Below are positions 34,807-44,539 of a stretch of DNA of 64,000 bases, piece after piece; position 1 is the stretch's first letter, and each line of letters opens with the position of its first letter. The stretch lies in assembly GCA_000158655.1 (NCBI GenBank), contig EQ973344.1, positions 1,462,029 to 1,526,028 on the forward strand, given 5' to 3'. The notes beneath the pieces are model-generated. The model had not been told where the DNA came from, made no database searches, and was given only the letters and a program-made list of their open reading frames with translations. The position numbers were made by a program, and so were the translations under genes. Origin of the DNA: [Clostridium] methylpentosum DSM 5476. GTDB lineage: Bacteria; Bacillota; Clostridia; Oscillospirales; Ruminococcaceae.

Positions 34807-36492
34807 ATGAAAGAATGTCTCAAGAAAAACAAACTGCTCCTGGTGGTGACAGCGTTCTTTAGCGTCATTACCTCGGTCGGCAACGCGGTTGTCGCAATTT
34901 TCCTGCAAAAAATCATCGATGTCACGATGGGGAAGAATTTTAACGGCTTTCTCAATGTCCTTCTGGCAACCCTTGTTTATATCGCCATGTATGGCCTATG
35001 CTATTTCATCTATGCGGTCACCAGCAAAATGCTGGTGCGCAACCTCACCCGGATGCTGCGCAAAAAGGTGTTTCGCGGCGTTATGCGCCGGGGCTATCAG
35101 GATTTCACTTCGATCAACACAGCTGATTACATATCCGCTCTGACCAACGACATCAAGCTTGTGGAGGAAAATTACATTCTTCCCCTGTTGTTGATGCTCC
35201 AGCATGCGATTACCTTTGTCGCAACGCTTGTACTGCTGCTCATCCTCAGTCCAATCGTCACCGGTTGCCTGGTGCTCTGCATGATTTTGATGTACACTAT
35301 TCCAAGCTTGTTCGGCAAGGCGCTTCAGTCCCGACAGGATGTCCTGTCCGGCAAGCTCGCCCGCTTCACCACTCGTCTCAAGGATATCTTTTCAGGTTAC
35401 GAGGTCATCAAATCCTATCGGGTGACCGGTGAGGTGGAGGAGGAGTTTTGTCAGGAAAACCACGAGGTTGCGGACGCCAAATACGCCGCAGACAAACTCT
35501 TTGTCATCAACGAGTCGCTTTCCCAAATGCTTGCGATTATTACCCAGGTTGTCGCCATCTTTGTCTCGGCCTATCTCGTGCTGCGGGGGAGCATTTCCAT
35601 GGGTACTCTTATCGCGCTTGTCCAACTCGGCGGATCGTTTGTGTGGCCGATCGTCACGCTGATGCAGAACATCCCCAAGGTCAAGAGCATCAAGCCGGTA
35701 TTGCAGCGGCTCGATGAGTTTTCGGACTACAGCGATCTTTCGTTTACCGGTACAGAGCTTCCTTCTTTTGAGACAGAACTCACAGCGAAAAATCTTGCTT
35801 TCAGTTACGACCCAGAGCACCCGGTTCTGACCGGTGCGGAATTGACGCTGCGAAAGGGGAAGAAGTACGCTGTTGTCGGGGAGAGTGGATGCGGGAAAAC
35901 CACCCTGATCAAACTGCTCAGCGGTTGTTACGCGGGCTATGAAGGGGAGATTCGGCTGGATGGCCGGGAGCTGCGCACCCTGGACATCGACCGTGTCCGC
36001 GAGATGATATCGGTCATCCATCAAAACGTGTATATGTTTGACAAGAGCATTGAGGAAAACATCTGCATCTACCAGTCGTTCCCGCAGGAAAAGCTCGACA
36101 ATGCACTTCGGCTCAGCGGAGTCGACCGCTTCCTCAGCCAGACAACCGATGGGCTCGCCTCTCCAGTCGGGGAAAACGGCGCCAACCTCTCAGGCGGGCA
36201 GCGGCAGCGCATCGCGATTGCCCGCGCGCTCATCCAGCGCACCCCCATCCTCATTCTTGACGAGGGAACTTCTGCCATTGACATGCAGACAGCGTACGAC
36301 ATCGAGAGCCGCCTGCTCAAAATCCCCGAGCTGACGCTGCTCACCATCACCCACAAGATGAGTGGAGAGCTGCTCGGCAAATACGATGAGATCATCTTCA
36401 TGAAAGAAGGGATTGTGGCTGAAATGGGGAATCTTGAGGAGCTGCTGCGCAGAAAATCTGAGTTTGCCACCTTTTATTCGCTGAATATCTAA
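34807..36492 (+). CDS. ABC exporter, fused membrane and ATPase domains
   Basis: 561 residues: type I exporter membrane domain (about residues 10-300), then an ATPase with Walker A GESGCGKTT, signature LSGGQRQR, Walker B ILILDEGTSAID and switch histidine TITHKMS. GAAGGAGG precedes the ATG. It is a lone half-transporter, so probably a homodimer. It is controlled by the ArsR-type protein and operator upstream. Cargo unknown. Unlike the exporter at 4652, its signature motif is canonical. Confidence 0.92.
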   Translation: MKECLKKNKLLLVVTAFFSVITSVGNAVVAIFLQKIIDVTMGKNFNGFLNVLLATLVYIAMYGLCYFIYAVTSKMLVRNLTRMLRKKVFRGVMRRGYQDFTSINTADYISALTNDIKLVEENYILPLLLMLQHAITFVATLVLLLILSPIVTGCLVLCMILMYTIPSLFGKALQSRQDVLSGKLARFTTRLKDIFSGYEVIKSYRVTGEVEEEFCQENHEVADAKYAADKLFVINESLSQMLAIITQVVAIFVSAYLVLRGSISMGTLIALVQLGGSFVWPIVTLMQNIPKVKSIKPVLQRLDEFSDYSDLSFTGTELPSFETELTAKNLAFSYDPEHPVLTGAELTLRKGKKYAVVGESGCGKTTLIKLLSGCYAGYEGEIRLDGRELRTLDIDRVREMISVIHQNVYMFDKSIEENICIYQSFPQEKLDNALRLSGVDRFLSQTTDGLASPVGENGANLSGGQRQRIAIARALIQRTPILILDEGTSAIDMQTAYDIESRLLKIPELTLLTITHKMSGELLGKYDEIIFMKEGIVAEMGNLEELLRRKSEFATFYSLNI

Positions 36493-36505
36493 AAGGCGCT
36501 GTTTT

Positions 36506-36537
36506 GGGCCGGCAGGGAATCTTGCCGGCCCATTTTG
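36506..36537 (+). terminator. Terminator of the ABC exporter gene
   Basis: GGGCCGGCA (36506-36514) pairs with TGCCGGCCC (36523-36531), followed by ATTTTGT. Confidence 0.7.
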
Positions 36538-36861
36538 TGTAGACAAAAAACACGCTACAGCATAGTTTGGGGATAGGAATATTCAGCGAGAAGCCGTATG
36601 TGAATTCCGGCAAGCCCGCAAAAAACAAGGCGCTGCAACGCTGCTTGCGGTTGTGCAGAGGATTTTCGGAACCAGCGTCTACGCTGTAGATGGTAACTCT
36701 GGCATTCTGCAATCCTTTTTGTGCCAAATCTCAGCTGACTTCCGCAGTTACAAAAGAGTAACAGCATGGGGAGCTTACGCGGTATTCTCTTAATCTTTGG
36801 CCGGGCTGTTTCAGCATTGATTCAGATTCGTCCCGACTGTAACAAACGAGGTGGAGCACAG
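36538..36861. other. Gene-free spacer
   Basis: No recognisable gene, repeat or promoter apart from the ribosome-binding site of the following gene. Confidence 0.5.
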
Positions 36862-37308
36862 ATGAACACGAAGTTTCGAGTCAAGCGAAATACCCTGCTT
36901 CTTATTGCCGGCCTTGTCTGGATGGCCGCGGGGGTCAACATTCTGCGCATCGGCGTGGTGGAATGGGGTGGACATTGGCACTGGCCGCTGGTGGAATTCC
37001 TGACGGCAGCAGTGGTGTTCGGGCTGTTTTTTCGATTTGTCTTTTCTAAAATGGTCAACAAGCACAGCAGGAGAATCCGCGGCTACCAAGCGGAACAGAT
37101 TCCGGTTTACCGCTTTTTTGATGGGAAATCCTACCTGATTATGGCCTGTATGATCACCTTTGGCATTGTACTGCGCGCATCCCATCTGCTGCCGCCCCTT
37201 TTTATCGGGGTCTTTTACACCGGGTTGGGCGCCTCCTTGGCAGGAGCAGGAATCTTTTTTGTCGTCCGCTTTTGCAGGCGGTTTGCCGAACAGCCCTCCG
37301 AATGTTAA
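36862..37308 (+). CDS. Small membrane protein of unknown function
   Basis: 148 residues from ATG 36862 with AGGTGGAG upstream; a longer frame upstream has no ribosome-binding site. Four hydrophobic segments (about 10-28, 45-62, 92-108, 112-135) with charged loops, no catalytic or binding motif. Family not recognised. It is a single gene, ended by a hairpin at about 37311. Confidence 0.7.
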   Translation: MNTKFRVKRNTLLLIAGLVWMAAGVNILRIGVVEWGGHWHWPLVEFLTAAVVFGLFFRFVFSKMVNKHSRRIRGYQAEQIPVYRFFDGKSYLIMACMITFGIVLRASHLLPPLFIGVFYTGLGASLAGAGIFFVVRFCRRFAEQPSEC

Positions 37309-37310
37309 AA

Positions 37311-37343
37311 AACAGCGTCTGGCTAACTGCTGGACGCTGTTTA
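37311..37343 (+). terminator. Hairpin after the small membrane protein gene
   Basis: AACAGCGTC (37311-37319) pairs with GACGCTGTT (37333-37341), with A residues before and a short T run after. Confidence 0.5.
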
Positions 37344-37791
37344 TGGGTGTATGAGCTGCAACTTGGATCAGACTGAAATGCTGGCGGTTTTGGGAAAACA
37401 GAACAATGGCTAGGGAAATTCCAGGTGAGTCTACTTTGATCTTGGTAGAGTGCATCACAGGAACAACTTGGGAAAGGCGAGATAGAGTTTGCAGCCGTGT
37501 GCCATTTGGGGCTGGCTCAGACATCCAATCAGGCGGCAGTATAAACGGATCAACAGAGCGGAAGAGTCCACACTTTGGCGAATGAACTATTGGACAGGCA
37601 GTGTAAAACACCCCGCTGTAGATAAATCTACAGCGGGGTGTTTTACTGGAACAAAATTTAACTATACAGTCCCGCAAGAGGGATTTTAGTTCGAGTGGGA
37701 AAGGAGAAAGCGTCGTTTCTTTCCCATAAAAACTCAGCTAGTGAACCGTTATGACAGAGATCACACAGGAAGCTGGTTTGAAAAAGCGCAG
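37342..37791. other. Gene-free spacer between convergent genes
   Basis: Contains only the strong terminator at 37604-37645. The rest shows nothing recognisable. Confidence 0.5.
37604..37645. terminator. Strong bidirectional terminator
   Basis: A perfect 20-bp stem: TAAAACACCCCGCTGTAGAT (37604-37623) and its exact complement at 37626-37645, with a two-base loop and A/T tracts on both sides. It serves glnN on the minus strand. Confidence 0.92.
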
Positions 37792-39873
37792 TTAAACTCT
37801 GTGAAGCAGGTCGGTGTAGGTTGGGATCGGCCAGTACTCTGCTGAGGTGATCGTCTCAAGATTGTCGACGCAGTCGCGCAGGTTGTTCATCTGTGGAATG
37901 ATTTTGTCCCGGCAATTTTGCGCTGTGACAAGGAAATCCACAGAACCAGAGGCCTCGAGCTCCGCCTCGAGCATCTCGGTCATCTGGCTGATGCAGTCGA
38001 TCATGGAAGAGAGCTTGTCAAGATGCTTTTTCATCGCAGCGTTTTGAATGCCCGACGCGGCGAGCTCGTTGTAGGAGGCTGCGATGTCTCCGGCGTACCG
38101 CATGGCGGCGGGGAGGATCTGGCGTTTGACCATCTCAAGCATGGTGTTTGCCTCAATAGTGATCGTTTTGGCGTAGTTTTCGAGCAGAATTTCATACCGC
38201 GAATGGCACTCGATATCCGAGAGAATGCCAAACCGGGAGAGCACCTCGACGTTTTTGTCCTGTATCATCGCTTTAGCGGCGTCGACCGAGTTGTTGATGT
38301 TGGGAAGGCCCAGCTTTTCCGCGTGCTCAACCCATTCTTCGGTGTAACCGTTGCCGTTGAAAATGATTTTGCCGTGATTGTGCATCGTGTCGGCCACAAT
38401 TGACTTGATCTCTGCGTCAAAGTTCTTGGCGTTTTCGAGGCGGTCCGCAAATTCCTCAAGGGAATCGGCAACAATGGTGTTGAGCACCCAGTTGGGAGCA
38501 GCAATGGATGCGGAGGAACCGACCATGCGGAACTCGAATTTATTGCCGGTGAACGCAAACGGGGAGGTGCGGTTGCGGTCGCTGTCATCCTTGGGCAGGT
38601 TGGGGAGGGTGGCGACGCTCGTCTCAAACATCCCGATCATCTCTTCGGTGTGGGCGCTGCCCTCTGCGATGTCCTGTAGGATGCTCGTGAGATGCTCTCC
38701 GAGGAAAATCGAGATGATGGCCGGCGGAGCTTCGTTTGCACCGAGCCGGTGGTCATTCCCCGCACTCGAGGCGGTGACCCGCAGCAGTTCTGGGTACTTG
38801 TCGAGCGCCTGGATGACCGCACAGAGGAAAATGAGGAACTGGACGTTGTCGTAGGGGGTTTTTCCAGGGTTAAAGAGGTTCATTCCGTCGTTGGTGGAGA
38901 GCGACCAGTTGTTGTGTTTGCCCGAACCGTTGATGTGGTCAAACGGCTTTTCGTGCAGCAGGCAGGCGAGGCCGTTCTGCTTGGCGACGATGCGCATCAT
39001 CTCCATGGTGAGCTGGTTGTGGTCGGTCGCGATATTTGCCGACTCAAACACCGGCGCGAGCTCGTGCTGCGCGGGCGCGACCTCGTTGTGTTTGGTCTTG
39101 GAGGTGACGCCGAGTTCCCACAGGCGGGTGTCGAGCTGGCGCATGTATTCGCCGACCCGCAGCCGGATTCTGCCGCAGTAGTGGTCGTCCATCTCCTGGC
39201 CCTTGGGCGGTTTTGCGCCGAACAGGGTGCGGCCGCAGATTTTGAGGTCAAGCCGGTTCTCATAGTTCTTGCGATCGACGAGGAAATACTCCTGCTCTGC
39301 CCCGACAGTCGAAATGACCCGGGTGGAGGTGGTGTTGCCAAACAGCCGCAGAATGCGCAAAGCCTGTTTGGAGATGACCTCCATTGAGCGCAGAAGGGGG
39401 GTTTTTGCGTCGAGCGCCTCGCCGGTGTAAGCACAGAAAGCGGTCGGAATGTAGAGGGTCCCCTCCTTGATAAAGGCGGGAGAGGTGCAGTCCCACATGG
39501 TGTAGCCGCGCGCCTCAAAGGTGTTGCGCAATCCCCCGTTGGGGAAGGAGGAGGCATCCGGCTCCCCCTTGATGAGTTCTTTTCCGGAAAATTCGAGAAT
39601 GACCTTGCCGTCCTCCTGGGGGGAGATAAAGCTGTCGTGTTTGCCGGCGGTGATTCCGGTCATCGGCTGGAACCAGTGGGTGAAATGGGTCGCTCCGTTT
39701 TCCACAGCCCAGTCCTTCATCGCAGTTGCAACAACGTTGGCTACATCCGGTTCGAGAGGGCAGCCGTCGTCGACCGAATGCTTGAGGCTTTTGTAGATTG
39801 GGCGGGGAAGCCGCTCCACCATCACCTCGTCACTGAACACCTTACAGCCAAATCGGGCAGAAAATTCGCACAT
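37792..39873 (-). CDS. glnN: Type III glutamine synthetase
   Basis: 693 residues, the expected length of GSIII. Diagnostic motifs: ATHFTHWFQPMTG near residue 61, GAEQEYFLVD, NEVAPAQHELAPVFE, HEKPFDHINGSGKHNNWS and the glutamate/ATP site AGNDHRLGANEAPPAI. It makes glutamine from glutamate, ammonia and ATP in the cytosol. ATG with GGAGG upstream. It lies 29 bases downstream of asnA on the same strand, forming an ammonia-assimilation pair from one promoter. Confidence 0.97.
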   Translation of the reverse strand: MCEFSARFGCKVFSDEVMVERLPRPIYKSLKHSVDDGCPLEPDVANVVATAMKDWAVENGATHFTHWFQPMTGITAGKHDSFISPQEDGKVILEFSGKELIKGEPDASSFPNGGLRNTFEARGYTMWDCTSPAFIKEGTLYIPTAFCAYTGEALDAKTPLLRSMEVISKQALRILRLFGNTTSTRVISTVGAEQEYFLVDRKNYENRLDLKICGRTLFGAKPPKGQEMDDHYCGRIRLRVGEYMRQLDTRLWELGVTSKTKHNEVAPAQHELAPVFESANIATDHNQLTMEMMRIVAKQNGLACLLHEKPFDHINGSGKHNNWSLSTNDGMNLFNPGKTPYDNVQFLIFLCAVIQALDKYPELLRVTASSAGNDHRLGANEAPPAIISIFLGEHLTSILQDIAEGSAHTEEMIGMFETSVATLPNLPKDDSDRNRTSPFAFTGNKFEFRMVGSSASIAAPNWVLNTIVADSLEEFADRLENAKNFDAEIKSIVADTMHNHGKIIFNGNGYTEEWVEHAEKLGLPNINNSVDAAKAMIQDKNVEVLSRFGILSDIECHSRYEILLENYAKTITIEANTMLEMVKRQILPAAMRYAGDIAASYNELAASGIQNAAMKKHLDKLSSMIDCISQMTEMLEAELEASGSVDFLVTAQNCRDKIIPQMNNLRDCVDNLETITSAEYWPIPTYTDLLHRV

Positions 39874-39902
39874 ATGTAACCTCCATCAACATCATTCATT
39901 AC

Positions 39903-40916
39903 TTACAGCAGGGTGATTCCGTTTTTTGCGCACAGGTCGATCATCTCCTCCGACCAGACAGACGCCTGCACTTCTCCGATATGCGCCTTTTGCAGCAGCA
40001 GCATACAGATGCGGGACTGGCCGATTCCGCCCCCCATCGTCAGGGGCAGCTCGCCGTCGAGCAGCATTTTGTGGAAGGGGAGCGCTTTGCGTTCCTCACA
40101 GCCGGCGAGCTTCAGCTGGCGCTCGAGCGCAGCGCTGTCGACCCGGATGCCCATCGAGGAAATCTCGAGCGCGTGGCCGAGAACCGGATACCAAACGAGC
40201 AGGTCCCCGTTGAGGGTCCAGTCGTCGTAGTCGGGCGCGCGGCCGTCGTGCGGCTTTCCGCTTTTGAGCCTGCCCCCGATCTGCATGAGAAACACCGTCT
40301 GGTGTTCTTTGCAGATTGCGTCCTCCCGCTGTTTGGGGGTCAGGTCGGGGTAGAGGTCCTCGAGTTCCTGGGTGGTGATGAAAAAGACATCTTCCTTTAA
40401 AAATGACTCGATCTGGGAATACTGCCGGTGCAGTTCGTTCTGAGTGTCCTTGAGCGCTTTCATAATCTGTTTGACTGTTTGCTGAAGCGTATCCAGATTG
40501 CGGTTTTTTTCCTCAATGATTTTTTCCCAGTCCCACTGGTCGACGTACACCGAGTGGTGGTTGTCGAGGTCCTCGTCGCGGCGGATGGCGTTCATATCGG
40601 TGTACAACCCTTCGCCCGGCGCAATGCCGTAGCGCTTGAGGGCGAGGCGTTTCCATTTCGCGAGGGAGTGGACAATCTGGACGTTGGCGCCGAGCTCCTT
40701 GATGTCGAATTGGACGGCGCGCTCGACCCCGTTGAGATCGTCGTTGAGGCCGGTCTCGGGGCGGACGAACAGCGGTGCGGACACCCTGGTCAGATGCAGG
40801 TTCTCCGCGAGCTTTGTCTGAAAGGTGTCTTTGACGAGCTTAATGGCTTTTTCCGTTTCCAAAATGTTGAGCTTGGACCAGTAACCCTCCGGGAGGATGA
40901 GCAGTTCGGTTCCCAA
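39903..40916 (-). CDS. asnA: Aspartate-ammonia ligase (asparagine synthetase A)
   Basis: 337 residues from a TTG at 40914-40916, behind AAAGGAG. A TTG at 40934 lies at the ribosome-binding site and would add six residues unlike the family. The start [28 protein letters not shown] is typical of AsnA. Also seen: the class II synthetase-like core ([27 protein letters not shown]) and [14 protein letters not shown] near the C-terminus. It makes asparagine from aspartate, ammonia and ATP. First gene of asnA-glnN. Confidence 0.96.
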   Translation of the reverse strand: MGTELLILPEGYWSKLNILETEKAIKLVKDTFQTKLAENLHLTRVSAPLFVRPETGLNDDLNGVERAVQFDIKELGANVQIVHSLAKWKRLALKRYGIAPGEGLYTDMNAIRRDEDLDNHHSVYVDQWDWEKIIEEKNRNLDTLQQTVKQIMKALKDTQNELHRQYSQIESFLKEDVFFITTQELEDLYPDLTPKQREDAICKEHQTVFLMQIGGRLKSGKPHDGRAPDYDDWTLNGDLLVWYPVLGHALEISSMGIRVDSAALERQLKLAGCEERKALPFHKMLLDGELPLTMGGGIGQSRICMLLLQKAHIGEVQASVWSEEMIDLCAKNGITLL

Positions 40917-40956
40917 TAATACCGCTCCTTTCAATTAGTTCATTCACATTTCATTT

Positions 40957-40985
40957 ATTTTACCATTATCTGAGCTGATTTGCAA
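40957..40985 (-). promoter_or_regulatory. asnA-glnN promoter
   Basis: On the minus strand TTGCAA (40980-40985), 17 bases, TAAAAT (40957-40962). No glutamine riboswitch was recognised in the short leader. Confidence 0.65.
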
Positions 40986-41024
40986 TAAAGATTTTGTGAA
41001 GCGGGGGATTCGCCAAGATTTTGT

Positions 41025-41053
41025 TTGATTTTTCTGGGAAAGAGAGGTATAAT
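41025..41053 (+). promoter_or_regulatory. murD promoter
   Basis: TTGATT (41025-41030), 17 bases, TATAAT (41048-41053), with murD ATG at 41092. Confidence 0.7.
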
Positions 41054-41091
41054 TATTTAGTTCTTTATCATTTAGTACTGGAGGCTTTACA

Positions 41092-42483
41092 ATGCCATCA
41101 AAAGTGGACCGTTTTTTTGACGAAATGCAGGGCAGGCGCATTGCGTTTATCGGCATGGGCGTCACCAATTTCAATATCATCAAGCTGTTTGTGCGCAAGG
41201 GGCTCGACGTCACGGTATGCGATCGCAGCACCGCGGAAAAGTTGGGGGCCGCCTACGACGAGCTCGCCGGTCTTGGGGTGCAGTTTGTGCTCGGTGACGG
41301 GTATCTGGACACCCTCACCGATTACGATGTGATTTTTCGCTCCCCCGGCGTGTATTTCAACCAACCGGCGCTCGCCCGCGCGCGGGAGCAGGGGTGTGTC
41401 GTCACTTCCGAGATGGAGGTGTTTTTCGAGCTCTGCCCCTGCAAAATCTACGCGGTGACCGGCTCGGACGGCAAGACCACCACCACCACCCTCATCAGCG
41501 AGATGCTGAAGGCCCAAGATTACAACGTCCATCTCGGCGGCAACATCGGCAAAGCGCTGCTGCCCGGCATTGAGGAGATCGGGCCGGACGACGTCGCGGT
41601 GGTGGAACTCTCGAGTTTTCAGCTGCTGTCGATGCGGCAGTCGCCCGACGTGGCGGTCATCACCAACATCGCCCCCAACCACCTCGACGTACACGGGACG
41701 ATGGAGGAATACATCCAGTGCAAATGCCACCTGCTGTGGCACCAGAATGCCTTTTCCAAGGCAGTGCTCAACGCGGACAACGAGATCACCGATGGGCTGA
41801 GCGGCTACGTGCGCGGCAGACTGTGCAAATTCAGCCGCAGAGCGGCTCCGCACACCGGGGCGTGGGCGGATGAAAACGGGGACATTTTCCTGATGGACAA
41901 CGGGAAACAGACACTGCTCTTCAATCAAAATCAGATCCGCCTCCCCGGCACCCACAATGTGGAGAATTATCTCGCTGCCATCGCCGCGGTCAGCGGGGTG
42001 GTTGAGCCCGCAAACATCCTCAAAGTCGCTCGGGAGTTTGGCGGGGTGCAGCACCGCATCGAATTTGTGCGGGAACTCGACGGGGTGAAGTGGTACAACG
42101 ATTCGATTGCCACCAGCCCCACCCGGACGATCGCCGGCCTCAACGCGTTTGAACAAAAGCTCATCATCATCGCGGGCGGGTACGACAAAAAATTGTCCTA
42201 TGAGCCGCTCGCCCCGGTGCTGGTGAGCAAATCCAAGGCGCTCATCCTGATGGGCACGACCGCCCCGAAAATCCAGCAGGCGGTGGTCGACTGTTCCGGC
42301 TACGATCCCGAACTGCTTCCCATCTACCACGTCGCCTCGATGGAGGAAGCGGTCACCCTTGCGCGCAAAATTGCAAGCGCTGGAGATATCATTTCCCTTT
42401 CCCCCGCGTCGGCGAGTTTTGATCTGTACAAAAATTTTGAGGTGCGGGGAAACCATTACAAAGATCTGGTCAACAGCCTGTAA
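41092..42483 (+). CDS. murD: UDP-N-acetylmuramoylalanine-D-glutamate ligase
   Basis: 463 residues. Rossmann-like N-domain (GRRIAFIGMGVTN), ATP loop VTGSDGKTTTTT near residue 123, NIAPNHLDVHG and the C-domain NDSIATSPTRT and GGYDKKL. It adds D-glutamate to UDP-MurNAc-L-Ala in peptidoglycan synthesis. GGAGG precedes the ATG. First gene of a tight operon with two M42 peptidases, a GNAT, a PLP enzyme and a HEAT-like protein. It is isolated from other mur genes in this window. Confidence 0.96.
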   Translation: MPSKVDRFFDEMQGRRIAFIGMGVTNFNIIKLFVRKGLDVTVCDRSTAEKLGAAYDELAGLGVQFVLGDGYLDTLTDYDVIFRSPGVYFNQPALARAREQGCVVTSEMEVFFELCPCKIYAVTGSDGKTTTTTLISEMLKAQDYNVHLGGNIGKALLPGIEEIGPDDVAVVELSSFQLLSMRQSPDVAVITNIAPNHLDVHGTMEEYIQCKCHLLWHQNAFSKAVLNADNEITDGLSGYVRGRLCKFSRRAAPHTGAWADENGDIFLMDNGKQTLLFNQNQIRLPGTHNVENYLAAIAAVSGVVEPANILKVAREFGGVQHRIEFVRELDGVKWYNDSIATSPTRTIAGLNAFEQKLIIIAGGYDKKLSYEPLAPVLVSKSKALILMGTTAPKIQQAVVDCSGYDPELLPIYHVASMEEAVTLARKIASAGDIISLSPASASFDLYKNFEVRGNHYKDLVNSL

Positions 42484-42495
42484 GGAGAAAAAACA

Positions 42496-43530
42496 ATGGA
42501 AACAAAAGAACTGCTGCGCACCTTGTCCGAAGCGGTCGGGGTGGCGGGATTGGAAGGCGGCGCGGTCGAGTGCGCCAAGCGCCTGGCTGAACCATACGTG
42601 CGCAAACTGACAACCGACCCGAGCGGCAACCTCATCGCCGAGGTGTGGCCCGCTCAGCAAGGGCAGCCGCACATTCTGCTCGACGCCCACATTGACGAAA
42701 TCGGGATGATTGTCACCTCGGTGGAGGAAAACGGGTTTCTGCACGTCTCAAACTGCGGGGGAGTGGACCGCAAGGTGCTGCTTGCGCAGGAAGTGGTGAT
42801 CCATGGCAAGGAGGAGCTTGTCGGCGTCATCTCGAGCAAGCCCCCCCACCTCGCTTCAGCGGACGACGCGAAAAAGACTCCCGAGATGGATGAAATCCTG
42901 ATTGACACCGGGCTTTCGACCGAGCGGGTCAAGCAGCTGATTTCGCCCGGTGACCGCGTTACAGTGCAGGGATACTTCCGCGAGCTGCTCGGGGACCGGG
43001 TGAGTGGCAAGGCGCTCGACGACCGCGCAGGCGTCGCGGCGCTGATCAAGGCGGCGGAGCTGCTGCAGGGCGAGCCGTGTAGTTGCGGGCTGACGCTGCT
43101 GCTGAGCACTCAGGAGGAGACCGGAACCCGCGGCGCAACCACCGGCGGCTTTGCCGTCCAGCCGGACATCGCCCTGTCGGTCGACGTGAGTTTTGCGCTC
43201 ACCAGCGACGCGCCGGAGCACAAATGCGGTAAGATGGGAGAGGGCGCGATGATTGGCGTCTCCCCAACGCTCGACGCTGGGATCACCAACCAGCTCATTG
43301 AAATTGCCGAGCGGTGCGGGATTCCCCACCAGCTCGAGGTAATGGGTGGGGAGACCTCGACCAATGCCGATGTGATCTCCCTCGCGGGCAGCGGGGTTAA
43401 AACCGGCCTTTGCTCCATTCCGCTGCGGTACATGCACACCCCAATTGAGACCATCGCGGTGGCGGATGTCGACGCGGTGGCGCGGCTGCTCGCCGAATTT
43501 GTACGGGAAGCGGGGAAACAGAATGCTTGA
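42496..43530 (+). CDS. M42-family metallo-aminopeptidase 1
   Basis: 344 residues. M42 metal-site motifs: LDAHIDEIGM (first His), ALDDRAG (bridging Asp), TQEETGTRGA (catalytic Glu pair), SVDVS and RYMHTPIE (last His). The family hydrolyses peptides as a large tetrahedral complex. AAGGAG precedes the ATG. It is 12 bases after murD and overlaps the next M42 gene, which suggests the two may form a hetero-complex or divide substrates. Confidence 0.93.
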   Translation: METKELLRTLSEAVGVAGLEGGAVECAKRLAEPYVRKLTTDPSGNLIAEVWPAQQGQPHILLDAHIDEIGMIVTSVEENGFLHVSNCGGVDRKVLLAQEVVIHGKEELVGVISSKPPHLASADDAKKTPEMDEILIDTGLSTERVKQLISPGDRVTVQGYFRELLGDRVSGKALDDRAGVAALIKAAELLQGEPCSCGLTLLLSTQEETGTRGATTGGFAVQPDIALSVDVSFALTSDAPEHKCGKMGEGAMIGVSPTLDAGITNQLIEIAERCGIPHQLEVMGGETSTNADVISLAGSGVKTGLCSIPLRYMHTPIETIAVADVDAVARLLAEFVREAGKQNA

Positions 43531-44539
43531 GAATTTGAAAAAACTGTGCAGTCTCGACGGAATCTCGGGGCGGGAGGACGCTGTCCGGGAGGAAATCCTC
43601 CGTCAGATCGCGCCGCACTGCCAATTTAAAATAGATAACCTCGGCAATGTCATCGCCTTCAAACGCGGCAAACAGCGCCCCAAAAACAAGCTGCTCCTGT
43701 CCGCCCACATGGACGAGGTCGGGATGCTTGTCACCGGGATCACTCCGGACGGGATGCTGCGCGTCACCACGGTGGGCGGGATCGATCCCCGGGTGATCAT
43801 CGGCCGCTGCGTCACCGTTGCGGGGAAATATCCCGGCGTGATCGGCACCAAGGCGGTGCATATGCAGGAGGCGGAGGAGCGCGCCAAAGCAACCCCTGTG
43901 GACAAGCTGTTTGTCGATATCGGCGCAAAGGACAAAGAGGAAGCCGAACAGCTCATCCGCCTGGGGGAGACGGTCTGTTTTACAAGCGAATACCGGGAAT
44001 TTGGCGACGGCAGAATCAAGGCCAAGGCAATTGACGACCGGTTTGGCTGCGCGGTACTGCTCGAGCTGATTCGACAGGAGCTCGAATATGACACGGTATT
44101 CAGCTTCGTCACCCAGGAAGAGGTGGGGTTGCGGGGCGCCAAGGTCGCTTCGTTCGGAGTTGCCCCTGACATCGCGTTGGTGCTCGAGGCGACGACAGCG
44201 GGGGATCTCGCGGGAGTCGAGGGTGCGGAGCGGGTCTGCCGCCTCGGCGGCGGCCCAGTGGTTCCTTTCATGGATCGTGCGACGATCTACGACAAAGAGC
44301 TCTACGACCTCGCCTTTTCGCTCGCCGAGCAGCACGGCATTCCCTGCCAGACCAAGACCAAGGTCGCGGGGGGCAACGACGCGGGTTCGATCTCGCTCAG
44401 CGGTAAGGGCGTGCGGGTGGCTTCCATTTCGGTTCCCTGCCGCTATCTGCATTCCCCCTCCTGCGTCATTGACCGGGAGGATGCGGAGAACGCCCTCAGA
44501 CTCGCCCGTCTGTTCATCGACGCGGCGGCGCAGCTGTGA
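43523..44539 (+). CDS. M42-family metallo-aminopeptidase 2
   Basis: 338 residues from ATG 43523, which overlaps the end of the first M42 gene by eight bases. Motifs: LSAHMDEVGM, AIDDRFG, TQEEVGLRGA, VLEAT and RYLHSPS. It is a clear paralogue of the upstream gene (same motif order and spacing), so a tandem duplication with divergence. Its stop overlaps the GTG start of the GNAT gene (GTGA). Confidence 0.94.
   Translation: MLENLKKLCSLDGISGREDAVREEILRQIAPHCQFKIDNLGNVIAFKRGKQRPKNKLLLSAHMDEVGMLVTGITPDGMLRVTTVGGIDPRVIIGRCVTVAGKYPGVIGTKAVHMQEAEERAKATPVDKLFVDIGAKDKEEAEQLIRLGETVCFTSEYREFGDGRIKAKAIDDRFGCAVLLELIRQELEYDTVFSFVTQEEVGLRGAKVASFGVAPDIALVLEATTAGDLAGVEGAERVCRLGGGPVVPFMDRATIYDKELYDLAFSLAEQHGIPCQTKTKVAGGNDAGSISLSGKGVRVASISVPCRYLHSPSCVIDREDAENALRLARLFIDAAAQL

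Noticed and set aside
41098-42744. 548-codon minus-strand frame over murD
   Set aside because: murD on the plus strand has all family motifs; the antisense frame is GC-bias driven.
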